From the NCBI GenBank assembly GCA_947178145.1, contig CAMWXE010000024.1:1-61662 (forward strand): a stretch of 61,662 nt of DNA, given 5' to 3'. This document shows, piece after piece, positions 18,371 to 27,196 of this stretch; positions within the stretch are counted from its first letter, which is position 1; each line of letters opens with the position of its first letter. The position numbers were made by a program, and so were the translations under genes. The notes below the pieces were generated by a model. That model did no database searches and was not told where the DNA came from. It was given only the letters and a program-made list of their open reading frames with translations. The DNA comes from an uncultured Lachnospiraceae bacterium (GTDB lineage: Bacteria; Bacillota; Clostridia; Lachnospirales; Lachnospiraceae).

Positions 18371-19318
18371 TTATTCCAATACAAGCTTTGCAGCACCGTA
18401 GATACCAGCATCATTTTCGAGCGTTGCAAGCTTAAACTGTGCATCCGCCGCACCGTGGAATACATATTTTGTGTAATATTTAGAAACATATTCACACAAA
18501 ATCTCACCTGCTTTAGATACGCCGCCGCCAAGAACAAATACCTCCGGATTGACAACGCCTGCGATTGCCGCAAATCCCTTCCCGAGATAGTCGCCAAACT
18601 GCTCTGCCACCTCACATGCAAGCGCATCGCCCGCTTTGACAGCATCAAATACGGCCTTGGCACTGAGTCGCCCTTTTGCCTTTGCTGCTCTGAGCACACT
18701 GTCCTGCGTCGTTGCTGCCAGCTTTTGCTCTGCCAGCCGCACCACTCCTGTCGCGGAAGCGTATTGTTCCAGACAGCCGTGATTGCCGCAGCCGCATGCC
18801 TCCGGCTCATTGTCCTCGATATGAATGTGGCCAATCTCTCCACCAGCCCCTGTCGCGCCTGTTACCATCTTACCGTTGACAATGATACCGCCGCCCACAC
18901 CCGTGCCAAGTGTGGCGAGTACCATGTTCGTGCAGCCCTTACCGCCGCCGCACCACATTTCGCCGAGTGCTGCTACGTTTGCATCATTCCCCGCCTTCAC
19001 GGGCATATTCAGCAGCCCGCCAAGCGTTTCGTTGATATTGATCACATCCCAGCCGAGATTGACCGCCCTGTGCACAACGCCGTTCTCATCCACAGGCCCC
19101 GGGACACCGATCCCCACGCCGATTACGTCTTCTGCCGCAATCTTTTTCTCTGCTGTCTTATTCAAAATAGCCTCAGCGATATCTGGAAGGATTTTGCTCC
19201 CGTTCTCGTCTTTTCTGGTTGGTATCTCCCACTTTTCCAGCACAGTCCCCGCCGGGTCAAACAGGCCGATCTTTACTGTCGTACCACCCAGGTCCACACC
19301 AAAACAATATTTGCTCAT
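18371..19318 (-). CDS. glcK: ROK-family glucokinase
   Basis: Phosphorylates glucose with ATP. 315 residues from ATG 19318 (GGAG eight bases upstream), rejecting a 64-residue in-frame upstream extension. The opening CFGVDLGGTTVKIGLFD is the ATP-binding loop; GNDANVAALGE holds the catalytic Asp; HIHIEDNEPEACGCGNHGCL is the zinc-binding ROK motif with three Cys and a His. Immediately after hprK (13 bases), consistent with a carbon-regulation operon. The substrate call rests on close resemblance to Firmicute GlcK; N-acetylmannosamine kinase is a less likely alternative. Confidence 0.93.
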   Translation of the reverse strand: MSKYCFGVDLGGTTVKIGLFDPAGTVLEKWEIPTRKDENGSKILPDIAEAILNKTAEKKIAAEDVIGVGIGVPGPVDENGVVHRAVNLGWDVININETLGGLLNMPVKAGNDANVAALGEMWCGGGKGCTNMVLATLGTGVGGGIIVNGKMVTGATGAGGEIGHIHIEDNEPEACGCGNHGCLEQYASATGVVRLAEQKLAATTQDSVLRAAKAKGRLSAKAVFDAVKAGDALACEVAEQFGDYLGKGFAAIAGVVNPEVFVLGGGVSKAGEILCEYVSKYYTKYVFHGAADAQFKLATLENDAGIYGAAKLVLE

Positions 19319-19331
19319 ACGATTTTCTCCT

Positions 19332-20273
19332 TTATGCTTCATCATCTTCACGCGGTTTTGACAGCGAATTCTGCACGCGCTGGTACAGCTCCTGCGCGGC
19401 ATTGTATCCCATCTTCTTCTGACGATAGTTGACTGCTGCCGACTCGCAGATGATCGCAAGGTTTCTTCCTGGCCGAATCGGAATATTGTGACACACAATC
19501 TTATTACCAAGATATTCTGTATAGTTTTCTTCCAGACCTAATCTGTCATATTTTTTCTCTTTGTCCCAATCTTCCAGGCGAATGACAAGGTTGATATTGG
19601 TGGTGTCCATAACGCTCTGCACACCATATAACGTCTTCACATCAATGATTCCAATACCGCGCAGCTCGATAAAATGGCGTGTAATGTCAGGTGCCGAGCC
19701 AATAAGCGTATCGTCGCTCACCTTCCGGATCTCCACGACATCGTCTGACACCAGACGATGTCCACGCTTGATCAATTCGAGAGCGGCCTCACTCTTGCCA
19801 ATCCCACTCTCTCCCGTGATCAACACGCCCTCACCGTAAACATCCACGAGTACGCCATGGACAGAAATACAGGGCGCGAGCTTGACATTCAACCATCTGA
19901 TAATCTCTGCCTCAAATGCAGAAGTTGTCTTCTCTGTGACCAGCAGAGGTACATTATTTTTGATTGCAATCTCCATAAACATCTCATCGGGATGCAATCC
20001 CCGGCAAAAAATGATGCAGGGTGTTTTCTCTGATATTACCCTTGGATAAACTTCGTTCTTTGTATCCTCAGGGAGATTTTTCATATACGAAAACTCCACA
20101 AACCCGATAATCTGGGGTCTCGTTTCCTCAAAATGCTCAAAATATCCGGCCAGCTGCAGCGCTGGTCTGTTAATATCCGGCTGATGGATTTTGATATTCT
20201 CCACATCAATCTCTGGTGTAAGATTTTTGAGCTTAAACTTTTCAATTACTCGTTCAATGCTAACACTTGCCAT
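19332..20273 (-). CDS. hprK: HPr kinase/phosphorylase
   Basis: Phosphorylates and dephosphorylates HPr on Ser46, controlling CcpA-dependent catabolite repression. 313 residues. The N-terminal regulatory domain (1-130) is followed by the kinase core with Walker A GESGIGKS (residues 154-161) and the family signature IELRGIGIIDVKTLYG. IPIRPGRNLAIICE and the C-terminal helix complete the family pattern. First of a run of co-directional genes: hprK, glcK, murB, rapZ, whiA. Its presence fits the cre-like site found in the carbohydrate locus at 30.2 kb. Confidence 0.97.
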   Translation of the reverse strand: MASVSIERVIEKFKLKNLTPEIDVENIKIHQPDINRPALQLAGYFEHFEETRPQIIGFVEFSYMKNLPEDTKNEVYPRVISEKTPCIIFCRGLHPDEMFMEIAIKNNVPLLVTEKTTSAFEAEIIRWLNVKLAPCISVHGVLVDVYGEGVLITGESGIGKSEAALELIKRGHRLVSDDVVEIRKVSDDTLIGSAPDITRHFIELRGIGIIDVKTLYGVQSVMDTTNINLVIRLEDWDKEKKYDRLGLEENYTEYLGNKIVCHNIPIRPGRNLAIICESAAVNYRQKKMGYNAAQELYQRVQNSLSKPREDDEA

Positions 20274-20311
20274 TTTCCTTTTTCTCCATCCCTTAAGAAA
20301 CCTTTCGTTCC

Positions 20312-21310
20312 TTATTTATATACTAACGCATATGCGGTAGTCGGTTTATCCGTTCTGAATGTTATGGTCTCTGCCGCTGTGTCGAGATCATCGTAGATAT
20401 AAACTGCTCCTGTACCGATTGCCAACAAGCGGAAGCTTCTCAACGCACTGCGGTATTCTGCCGGGATCGTAAGGATATATTCCATCTCCGCATTTGACTG
20501 ATAAACTGGGTTTTCCCCTTTCGCCACACTGACATTAAAGGTGGTGGCAAACGTGTAATCGCCGATAAATGCAGCAAATGCCTCATAACAGGCTGGTCCC
20601 GGATACAATCTCTGTGCGGACACTTTCAGCGAAGAGTCCGGCGTATTGGGTGAAAGACGCAGAATGTTTGTCGCCTGATTTCCATTCCCGTTGTCAGCGA
20701 CACTGTTCCATGGTGCTTTCTCGTCATCTGCGCGATATACATTACAGATGGTCGGGTTGGTACTATTCTGAAATGCTGCCGCTTTTCTGGCATTGTCCAG
20801 GATATAGCATGCCCCCATTGAATTGGCCTGTGCAAATGCCTGAATGCTGTCGAGGCTTGTGTATGGGATTGTGCCATACATGCGTGTCTGCACATCCGCA
20901 TCGTAAACCCGAAAAATGGGACAATAGGAAATCCCCTCAAAAGCATTCTTATTGTCAATAAAGGTGCTTGTGGAGATTGTAACATGCTTAATGTTTGAAC
21001 ATTTATAAAAAGAATAGGCACCGATCGAAGTGATCGAATCGGCAATCTGCAAATGCGTCGCAGAGGATGTATGCCACGGTCTCTCATACAATTTCCAGTA
21101 ATCTGCATCTGGAAGCGCCCCTTTTCCTTCTATCCGTATGATGTCATCTGCGATCCTGACCTTGATGTCTGTTCCCTGCAGACTGTGCCAGCCATTCCCC
21201 AGACTGACCCAGGTATTGCCCTCTGCGTTTGCTGTAAACGGCGGCATAACAAAAAAGGCCATAACTGCTGCCAGCAAAATTGCCAATCCTCTTTTACATC
21301 TCATTTTCAT
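20312..21310 (-). CDS. Secreted protein with BspA-like leucine-rich repeat segment
   Basis: 332 residues. ATG at 21310 has AGGAGG six bases upstream. A clear signal peptide (RGLAILLAAVMAFFVMPPFTANA) ends at residue ~28. Residues ~60-130 carry BspA-type repeat motifs (LQIADSITSIGAYSFYKCSN, IKHVTISTSTFIDNKNAFEG), common in secreted gut clostridial proteins that bind host or matrix molecules. The second half has no domain that I recognise. No cell-wall sorting signal or lipobox is seen. It lies 38 bases upstream of hprK on the same strand but is probably a separate function. Confidence 0.82.
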   Translation of the reverse strand: MKMRCKRGLAILLAAVMAFFVMPPFTANAEGNTWVSLGNGWHSLQGTDIKVRIADDIIRIEGKGALPDADYWKLYERPWHTSSATHLQIADSITSIGAYSFYKCSNIKHVTISTSTFIDNKNAFEGISYCPIFRVYDADVQTRMYGTIPYTSLDSIQAFAQANSMGACYILDNARKAAAFQNSTNPTICNVYRADDEKAPWNSVADNGNGNQATNILRLSPNTPDSSLKVSAQRLYPGPACYEAFAAFIGDYTFATTFNVSVAKGENPVYQSNAEMEYILTIPAEYRSALRSFRLLAIGTGAVYIYDDLDTAAETITFRTDKPTTAYALVYK

Positions 21311-21465
21311 ATGCATCCTCCTCCATAAACTGCATTTCCATTATCAGTAATACCATTTTCATTATAACATACTATGACCGGAGTTTCCACAAGACTTTGC
21401 ATAAATTTTTGATGTCCAGGAAATGGCTTAGGTTCACGCATCCCTCAAAACTGAGGCAGTCCTGG

Positions 21466-21663
21466 TCATCTCAGCACCGGGCGGTTTTTGAGATTTATTT
21501 TTGAGACACCGCAGTACGGCTTTCTGCTGAACGCTTCTTTTGCTTCTGGTGTGATTCCGCCTGTCCGAAGCTCTTTTTCTGTAACTTTCCGATACTCTGA
21601 CATTTCTTTCTCAATGTATGTGTTGACAATTCGCGCCGCCTCTTTTTCTTTCATCATATCCAT
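21466..21663 (-). CDS. Small hypothetical protein
   Basis: 65 residues if started at the ATG at 21663, with GGGG nine bases upstream. Highly charged and helix-forming in the first half (KEKEAARIVNTYIEKEMSEY), then GGITPEAKEAFSRKPY. No signal peptide or membrane segment, and no recognised family. A longer reading to 21741 lacks a ribosome binding site. Confidence 0.45.
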   Translation of the reverse strand: MDMMKEKEAARIVNTYIEKEMSEYRKVTEKELRTGGITPEAKEAFSRKPYCGVSKINLKNRPVLR

Positions 21664-22031
21664 ATCTTTTTTCCCCTTTGACACATTATCTGTTTCCCTG
21701 TTTTGTGTGGATTTTCTTCGCCGATTTGGTAACGATTCCATCCGATATATTTATAACACAGCCCTCTTCTTTTTTCAATACATTTTGTGCAAATCTGACA
21801 ATATGTTACGATTTATGTCCAAACGATATTTGTTCCGTTTTCGTGTATTGCACGGAGAACATTCTGCGCACGCATCACAATCCTTTTTCCTTAAAATACT
21901 AGATTGCCCTAAAGTTTCCAGCGCATTATGACGATATAAATTTAAAACCAGTATTGCTGTGTCTGCACGCAGCTGGATTGATACCATGGAGGGAATTATT
22001 TATTTTATTTTAGAAAGGGAAGGGATACCAT
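21664..22031. other. Intergenic region before the 223-residue protein
   Basis: About 370 bases of AT-rich sequence between divergent genes. Apart from the sigma-28-like promoter at 21910-21937 I see no RNA gene or repeat. Confidence 0.5.
21910..21937 (+). promoter_or_regulatory. Sigma-28/sigma-D-like promoter
   Basis: TAAA (21910-21913), 16-base spacer, GACGATAT (21930-21937). This matches the sigma-D pattern TAAA-N14-16-GCCGATAT at 11 of 12 positions. It lies ~95 bases before the downstream ATG. Confidence 0.6.
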
Positions 22032-22703
22032 ATGAGTTTATCAGGAATCGGTAATCATAATGCAACTGATCTGTATGCACTTGAGGCAGAAAAGAAGGAG
22101 AGCACAGCCTCCAAAAATGACACTGCCAATACAGAATCATCCAAAACAGAGACATCCACAAGTACCAATAAGAACGAGAACAGCGCTGCTGTTTATGACA
22201 AGTCAAATTTGTCCGAAGATGACCGAAAGGCGATTGTAGCGCAGCTTAAGGCTGACCAGGAGAAGCGCCAGTCACAGCTGACCGATCTTGTACACAATAT
22301 GCTTTCTACACAGACCAACACGTTTGGCCAGGCAAACAATATCTGGCAGTTCCTCTCAAAGGGAAATTACACTGTCGATGCCGCGACTCAGAAAAAAGCA
22401 CAGGAGGCAATCTCAGAGGATGGATATTGGGGTGTAAAGCAGACATCTGACCGCATTGTGTCATTTGCAACTGCACTTGCGGGGAATGATTCCAAGCAGC
22501 TGGAAAAAATGCGCGATGCATTTCTAAAAGGATACAAGCAGGCTGAGAAGACCTGGGGTGGAAAACTCCCTGATATTTCACAGAAAACATACGATGCTGT
22601 CCTGGAAAAGTTTGATAAGTTAATGAATGCAAAGACAGAAGACAATGCGCCGGAAAAGGATACTGTCACCACGACTGAGGATGGCACTGTTGTCGCAAAA
22701 TAA
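22032..22703 (+). CDS. Unknown Lachnospiraceae-type protein, possibly flagellar regulon
   Basis: 223 residues, no signal peptide. Residues 20-60 are a Ser/Thr/Asn/Lys-rich linker; residues ~65-100 are helical (SEDDRKAIVAQLKADQEKRQ). Residues ~125-205 form a compact domain with GYWGVKQTSDRIVSFATALA and KTWGGKLPDISQKTYDAVLE, a pattern I associate with uncharacterised proteins of gut Lachnospiraceae. AGAAAGGGAAGGGATACC precedes the ATG. The sigma-28-like promoter suggests expression with late flagellar genes. Function unknown; it could be an export chaperone or secreted substrate, but nothing in the sequence decides. Confidence 0.8.
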   Translation: MSLSGIGNHNATDLYALEAEKKESTASKNDTANTESSKTETSTSTNKNENSAAVYDKSNLSEDDRKAIVAQLKADQEKRQSQLTDLVHNMLSTQTNTFGQANNIWQFLSKGNYTVDAATQKKAQEAISEDGYWGVKQTSDRIVSFATALAGNDSKQLEKMRDAFLKGYKQAEKTWGGKLPDISQKTYDAVLEKFDKLMNAKTEDNAPEKDTVTTTEDGTVVAK

Positions 22704-22721
22704 ATTGTTTTTGAGTAACTA

Positions 22722-22753
22722 TAAAATAGGTCAGCTTACGCTGACCTATTTTA
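22722..22753. terminator. Bidirectional terminator
   Basis: Perfect 14-base stem TAAAATAGGTCAGC / GCTGACCTATTTTA with loop TTAC. It serves the convergent unknown gene and sipL; the sipL stop lies inside the 3' arm. Confidence 0.92.
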
Positions 22754-24365
22754 CGATTAAAATTTTATCACCTGCCTTGATTTCATCTTCCGTTAAATGA
22801 TTCATTTCCTTAATTCGTCCTACGCTTACATAATACTTCTTGCCAATCTGCCAAAGCGAATCGCCCGGCTTCACATAATAGATTGCAAATCCCGGAAGTT
22901 TCTCCAAAACGTCTGCATTGATCGATTCAATTTTCAGTTCTGTTAAGATGTCCTCACTTTTGGTATTGTATATCAGTATTTTGATGTTGATACTTCCCCG
23001 CCACTCGAGCTGTGAACTGTCCTTGATACTCACTGCCTGCTGCGGGATCCAGACCGACAGCGAATATTGTTCGAGCTGCTCTTCGTCCACATCCGGAATA
23101 TCCCTGGCTATCTCAAATGGAACAATACTTCTTACCGGGCAAAGGCCGCCACCGTTTTCGTTGGAGGCATAGAGCACCTGAAGTTCAATCTCGCCACTCA
23201 GCTTTAACTGACCATCCCTTATTGTCGTCTCCGCAAGCTTTGCCCTGGCATCGCTGTGGCATACTTGCAGGATTTTGGGATCCGCATCTTCCAGCTTAAT
23301 GCTCCGGGTAAGTTTTTCCTCAATATTCAGTTCCGTGCACAGATCCCGAAACTGTCTGCTGTCAATTCCGGCCTGCACTTCACAGCTCACACCATACACA
23401 TCTGCTACTATAGACGTGCTCTCTTTCTCATACAATTTAATCTCCAGCTCGACAGTTGTCTCGACACTGATCACACGAAGTTCACCGTCAGAGTCCTCTC
23501 TGATTGTGATTTCCTCGTGTCCAATCTCATATGACACGTCTGCAATCATGCCTTCTCTGCTGTTTTGACACTCCACATTTCCGTTGAATGGTATCACAGT
23601 CTCATACCAGTTCGTCCGGTCTGACGTGTCTTCTCTATAGACAATAAATACACTGAGCTCACCTGTGATTCCCAATTTTTCATCCATCGGGCGGAAATTG
23701 ATACTGCTGATTACTGCATTTTTCCACAGCGCTGCTCCAATGTCCGGCATCCCCGCCGGCAAACGCGTCTCCTCATGAATGCGCAGCAAATCTCTCTTCT
23801 TCACGATGGTCTCCAGAAACTCCAAACTCTTTTTGCGGTACTCGAGCTTTTGGTCTGCATCTCCTGTGTTGTCAAGCTCCACACACAATTCCTCCGCGAT
23901 ACTTTCCTCCACTCTTGGCTCGAGCGTAATCACCGACTGAATGCTGAGTTTTCTTGAATTGATAATGTGTATTCTCATATCATCAAGATTTGTTTTGCAG
24001 ATAACCCGGTCTGTTCCCTCAAGCTTGTCGAGATAGATCTCTTCCATAAAAGGAATCTCTCCATCCATGCCCGCAAGCGTTTTATCCCCTTTGTTGTTAG
24101 ACAAAGCGTTATCATTCGGTAAAGTGTTATCATTGGATAACATGCTCTCTGTCTGATACAGAATCTGATAACACAGTTTCCCTTTTACCCAGATCTTGTT
24201 CATTCCCGTCTTGATTTCATCAACCTTGATTGTTCCACAGTCGTAGATTATCTTCGCTACATCCGGCTTTGCATCGGACACATTGATGTCCGTCTCCAGC
24301 GGTATCTGCAAAAACGCTTTCGACTTTATCCGCTCTGTATGGATATTCTTCTTTAACAGCTCCAT
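22746..24365 (-). CDS. sipL: SipL-like spore coat morphogenetic protein (DUF3794, LysM)
   Basis: 539 residues from the ATG at 24365. It carries two or three DUF3794 repeats (for example KAFLQIPLETDINVSDAKPD at the start) and a C-terminal LysM domain from about residue 490 (YVKPGDSLWQIGKKYY, IKAGDKILIVK). In Clostridioides difficile, SipL binds SpoIVA through its LysM and is needed to place the coat on the forespore. The same architecture supports this call. The ribosome binding site GGGGAGG is buried in a long hairpin (24375-24428). Sporulation sigma factor control is likely but I could not identify a promoter. Confidence 0.87.
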   Translation of the reverse strand: MELLKKNIHTERIKSKAFLQIPLETDINVSDAKPDVAKIIYDCGTIKVDEIKTGMNKIWVKGKLCYQILYQTESMLSNDNTLPNDNALSNNKGDKTLAGMDGEIPFMEEIYLDKLEGTDRVICKTNLDDMRIHIINSRKLSIQSVITLEPRVEESIAEELCVELDNTGDADQKLEYRKKSLEFLETIVKKRDLLRIHEETRLPAGMPDIGAALWKNAVISSINFRPMDEKLGITGELSVFIVYREDTSDRTNWYETVIPFNGNVECQNSREGMIADVSYEIGHEEITIREDSDGELRVISVETTVELEIKLYEKESTSIVADVYGVSCEVQAGIDSRQFRDLCTELNIEEKLTRSIKLEDADPKILQVCHSDARAKLAETTIRDGQLKLSGEIELQVLYASNENGGGLCPVRSIVPFEIARDIPDVDEEQLEQYSLSVWIPQQAVSIKDSSQLEWRGSINIKILIYNTKSEDILTELKIESINADVLEKLPGFAIYYVKPGDSLWQIGKKYYVSVGRIKEMNHLTEDEIKAGDKILIVK

Positions 24366-24374
24366 ATTAAAAGA

Positions 24375-24428
24375 CCTCCCCGGCATACATTGAACTATCC
24401 TTTAATAGTTAAATGTATGCCAGGGAAG
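24375..24428 (-). promoter_or_regulatory. Hairpin sequestering the sipL ribosome binding site
   Basis: Inverted repeat with 24-base arms at 24375-24398 and 24405-24428 and a 6-base loop. In the minus-strand RNA, CTTCCCTGGCATACATT pairs with AATGTATGCCGGGGAGG, with two G-U pairs and one mismatch across the whole stem. GGGGAGG is the Shine-Dalgarno, nine bases before the ATG. If transcribed, the site would be closed. Confidence 0.75.
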
Positions 24429-24607
24429 TCCTGGTTATGACTACCGTTCCTTACTTTCGATAAATATATGCGATATCCAAATGATTCCGTCTTTCCCCAA
24501 AAACTGACACATTTTTATATTTTTCGACATATATTATAAACAAACCCAACCAGAAATTCAATTTCACAAAACGCCAAATGGGAATTTTCCCATAAAGAAG
24601 GAGTACC

Positions 24608-25489
24608 ATGTCTAAAGAAACGGAATGGAACAAACAATTTAACATCGGAATTGATTCCATTGACAATGCACACCGGAAGCTCTTTTCAATCGTACGCAGG
24701 CTCGTCCATCTGAGCAGGGACGAAAATAACGGACAGTGGGCATGTGCCGAGGGTATCAAGTACTTTAAGAACTATGCCATAGAACACTTTACCGATGAGG
24801 AAGCCCATATGCAGTCAATGGGTTACAAAGGTTATGAGATACACAAGCGTCTGCATGACGACATGCGATATAAAACACTCACGGCACTGGAAAAAGAACT
24901 TACAGAATCGAACTATTCACAAGAGTCTATCCAGCATTTCCTTGGCATCTGCCTTGGATGGCTTACCGCTCACATTCTGATTGAAGACCGCGCTATTACA
25001 GGTAAAATTTCAAACAGATGGAAGACAGACCACGCCGGCGCTGATCAGGATGCGCTGGAAAACGCCCTGATTGCCACCATACAGGAAATTTTCAGACTTC
25101 CGACAGAAATTGTGAGTGAGCATTACAGCGGAGAAGACTTTGGAACCAGTCTGATAATCCGATTGACCTATCGCTCTGCGCTCAAAAAAAGGGTACAGAT
25201 ATTCATGGTCCTGGAAAACAGCCTGGTGTTGAGAGCCGTCAGCGCTATGCTGGATATGCCGCTGACAAAAATGGATAAGCTGGTAATGAATGCCGGCAAA
25301 GAACTCTCTCTGCGGATTGTGGAACAGCTTGGCATCCATTGCCGCCTGTCCTCCCAATATCAGTTGGAGAGCAGCCATATAATCGCAGTAGAACAATTTC
25401 GAAAAATGTTTTATATGGCGGTATTCGATTACAGTTTACTGCTTAATACCGGACACGGTTATTTTGCCTTTTGTGTAAAATTGGAATAA
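24608..25489 (+). CDS. Bacteriohemerythrin fused to a CheX-like domain
   Basis: 293 residues, soluble. Residues 1-135 are a hemerythrin domain with all seven di-iron ligands: His22, His60, Glu64, His79, His83, His122 and Asp127. Hemerythrins bind O2 reversibly, and bacterial ones often serve chemotaxis or redox sensing. Residues ~150-293 show alternating helix and strand with EIFRLPTEIVSEHY and KLVMNAGKELSLRIVEQLGI, resembling CheX/CheC-type chemotaxis phosphatases, although the E-x-x-N signature is only partly recognisable (NAGKELS). AAGAAGGAG lies before the ATG. The output-domain assignment is inference; the hemerythrin part is secure. Confidence 0.88.
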   Translation: MSKETEWNKQFNIGIDSIDNAHRKLFSIVRRLVHLSRDENNGQWACAEGIKYFKNYAIEHFTDEEAHMQSMGYKGYEIHKRLHDDMRYKTLTALEKELTESNYSQESIQHFLGICLGWLTAHILIEDRAITGKISNRWKTDHAGADQDALENALIATIQEIFRLPTEIVSEHYSGEDFGTSLIIRLTYRSALKKRVQIFMVLENSLVLRAVSAMLDMPLTKMDKLVMNAGKELSLRIVEQLGIHCRLSSQYQLESSHIIAVEQFRKMFYMAVFDYSLLLNTGHGYFAFCVKLE

Positions 25490-25513
25490 CCCACCTGAGC
25501 TTTTTCCTATTCG

Positions 25514-25548
25514 TTTCAGGGCCGATGCGCTATGCATCGGCCCTGAAA
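25514..25548. terminator. Stem-loop between convergent genes
   Basis: Perfect 15-base stem TTTCAGGGCCGATGC / GCATCGGCCCTGAAA with 5-base loop. The T-tracts on both sides are weak, but the position between convergent genes fits a terminator. Confidence 0.8.
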
Positions 25549-25554
25549 TCTGAT

Positions 25555-26256
25555 TTATTCTACCGTATCTAAGAGAAAATCACTATAAATACCACCTAGC
25601 TCACGCAGCCCCTTTGCAATCAGTCCCGCATAGAGCACCGCACCCTCGTATCGCAAGTGTGTGTTATCTGTTTTGCCATCTGGATAATTCTTGTAGAGAT
25701 TTGCGTCAAAATACATGTACCACTTACGGCTGCCCGGCTCTCCTGCCTTTTTCAGTTCACACCGGCTCATGCTGTACAAATCCACCAATGGCACCTGATT
25801 CTTCTCCGCAGTCTGTTTCATAGCCGCCACATAGTCAGAGTGCGCACCCATTCCAAGGTGCTTCGCATCCACAAAGCATCTGCGTTCCAGCGGAGTGATC
25901 AACACCGGGTTCGCGTGGTGTTTTCTTGCCACATTGATATAGATCTCGAGATTTTCCATAAAAGTGGAAAATGGCTCCGTATAGCGCGCTGGATCCTCGC
26001 TCTTTTCATCATTATGCCCGAATTGTATGAACAGGAAATCTCCCTCTCCGATCTGCTCATCGATGATGTCAAGCCGCCCCTCGTCCATAAAACTTTTCGT
26101 GCTTCTGCCGTTTTTCGCATGGTTAGAGACGGTCACGCCTTCTTTGGTATACAGTGAAAAAACCTGTCCAATCCCTGTCTGAGGATATGTCGTGATGTCA
26201 TTCGTCTGTACCGTTGAGTCCGCTGCCCAAAAAATTCTGGTTGTACTACTTTTCAT
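25555..26256 (-). CDS. SGNH-hydrolase, rhamnogalacturonan acetylesterase type
   Basis: 233-residue, apparently cytoplasmic SGNH/GDSL esterase. Block I is FWAADSTVQ with the nucleophilic Ser, block II has NHAKNGRSTKSF, block III has FIQFGHNDEK, and DNTHL provides the Asp-His pair. The order and spacing match CE12 rhamnogalacturonan acetylesterases of the YesT/RhgT group, which deacetylate pectin fragments. It is co-directional with an LplABC-type importer, so it probably acts on imported acetylated oligosaccharides. AGGA precedes the ATG. Exact sugar specificity is inferred from family and context. Confidence 0.88.
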   Translation of the reverse strand: MKSSTTRIFWAADSTVQTNDITTYPQTGIGQVFSLYTKEGVTVSNHAKNGRSTKSFMDEGRLDIIDEQIGEGDFLFIQFGHNDEKSEDPARYTEPFSTFMENLEIYINVARKHHANPVLITPLERRCFVDAKHLGMGAHSDYVAAMKQTAEKNQVPLVDLYSMSRCELKKAGEPGSRKWYMYFDANLYKNYPDGKTDNTHLRYEGAVLYAGLIAKGLRELGGIYSDFLLDTVE

Positions 26257-26318
26257 AGTATATCCTCCCTTTTTCCTCTTTTTTCCAAAAAAGGGAAACC
26301 GAAGTTTCCCTTTCCTTT

Positions 26319-27185
26319 CTATTCTTTAACAGCTCCAATATTGACACCCTTTACAAAATACTTCTGCAGGAATGGATACAGAATCATAAACGGGAGAATT
26401 GCTGCGATGATGCCGGCATTATACAGAGTCGTCTGCGAAATCGGATAAGCCGTCGGCGGCGTGTCGCCATCCATGATCATGACACGGAGCTTATACTGGA
26501 AGTTTACCTGATCCGGAGAGTTTATGTAAATCTGAACTGTTGAGTAATCATTCCACACTGACACAGCAAACATCAAACCGATAGAAGCCAGAGCCGCCTT
26601 GGAGAGCGGAAGCACAATCTTGACGAAAATTCCCATAGGAGTACAGCCGTCTATTCTAGCCGCCTCAAACAAGCTCGCAGGAATCCCTTCAAAGAAGTTT
26701 CGCATCAATACGATGTTGGATACGTTGATACCATGCTTGATGACCAGAATCCACATGCTGTTGAGCAATCCCAACCGTCTCATTACCAAATATTCCGGAA
26801 TCATACCACCGGAGAAAATCATGGTAAATAACAGAAAGTATGCCAACAAATTACGCCCTGGCATATCAAACTGAATCAACACATAACCACCCAATGTACT
26901 GAGCACCAGTCCAAGCAAGGCACCGGCAACCGTCGTCACAAAAGAGTTCATAAGAGGTCTCAAAAGTCCCCGCTCTCCTAAAATAACGCGATAGCCATCC
27001 AGCGTAAAATCATTTGGCCACAGTCTAAACTGATACACACCAACAGCATTGAAAGAATCCACTAACACCTTCCACATGGGTATCAATATGATCAGCGCCA
27101 GAATGACGAAAACGACATAATTTACAATAGAAAAGACTGTAATTTTTTTCTTAGGCTTTTGATAAGCCACTTTTGCTTCAGCCAT
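26319..27185 (-). CDS. Carbohydrate ABC transporter permease, LplC-like
   Basis: 288 residues, six predicted membrane segments starting at INYVVFVILALIIL-like residues near 25. The inner-membrane EAA loop appears as ASLFEAARIDGCTPMGIFVKIVLPLS. The C-terminal KYFVKGVNIGAVKE ending is characteristic of LplC/YtcP-type permeases. With LplB and the lipoprotein it forms an oligosaccharide importer; no ATPase is encoded nearby, so a shared MsmX-type ATPase elsewhere is expected. It lies 11 bases after the preceding permease gene, with a good ribosome binding site. Confidence 0.93.
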   Translation of the reverse strand: MAEAKVAYQKPKKKITVFSIVNYVVFVILALIILIPMWKVLVDSFNAVGVYQFRLWPNDFTLDGYRVILGERGLLRPLMNSFVTTVAGALLGLVLSTLGGYVLIQFDMPGRNLLAYFLLFTMIFSGGMIPEYLVMRRLGLLNSMWILVIKHGINVSNIVLMRNFFEGIPASLFEAARIDGCTPMGIFVKIVLPLSKAALASIGLMFAVSVWNDYSTVQIYINSPDQVNFQYKLRVMIMDGDTPPTAYPISQTTLYNAGIIAAILPFMILYPFLQKYFVKGVNIGAVKE

Positions 27186-27196
27186 ACACGCACCTC

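Noticed and set aside
18320..19432. 370-codon plus-strand ORF antisense to glucokinase
   Set aside because: It is a shadow of the strongly supported glcK frame; Cys- and His-rich composition and no ribosome binding site.
21741..21748. TCCGATAT as a sigma-28 -10 element
   Set aside because: No TAAA at 14-16 bases upstream.
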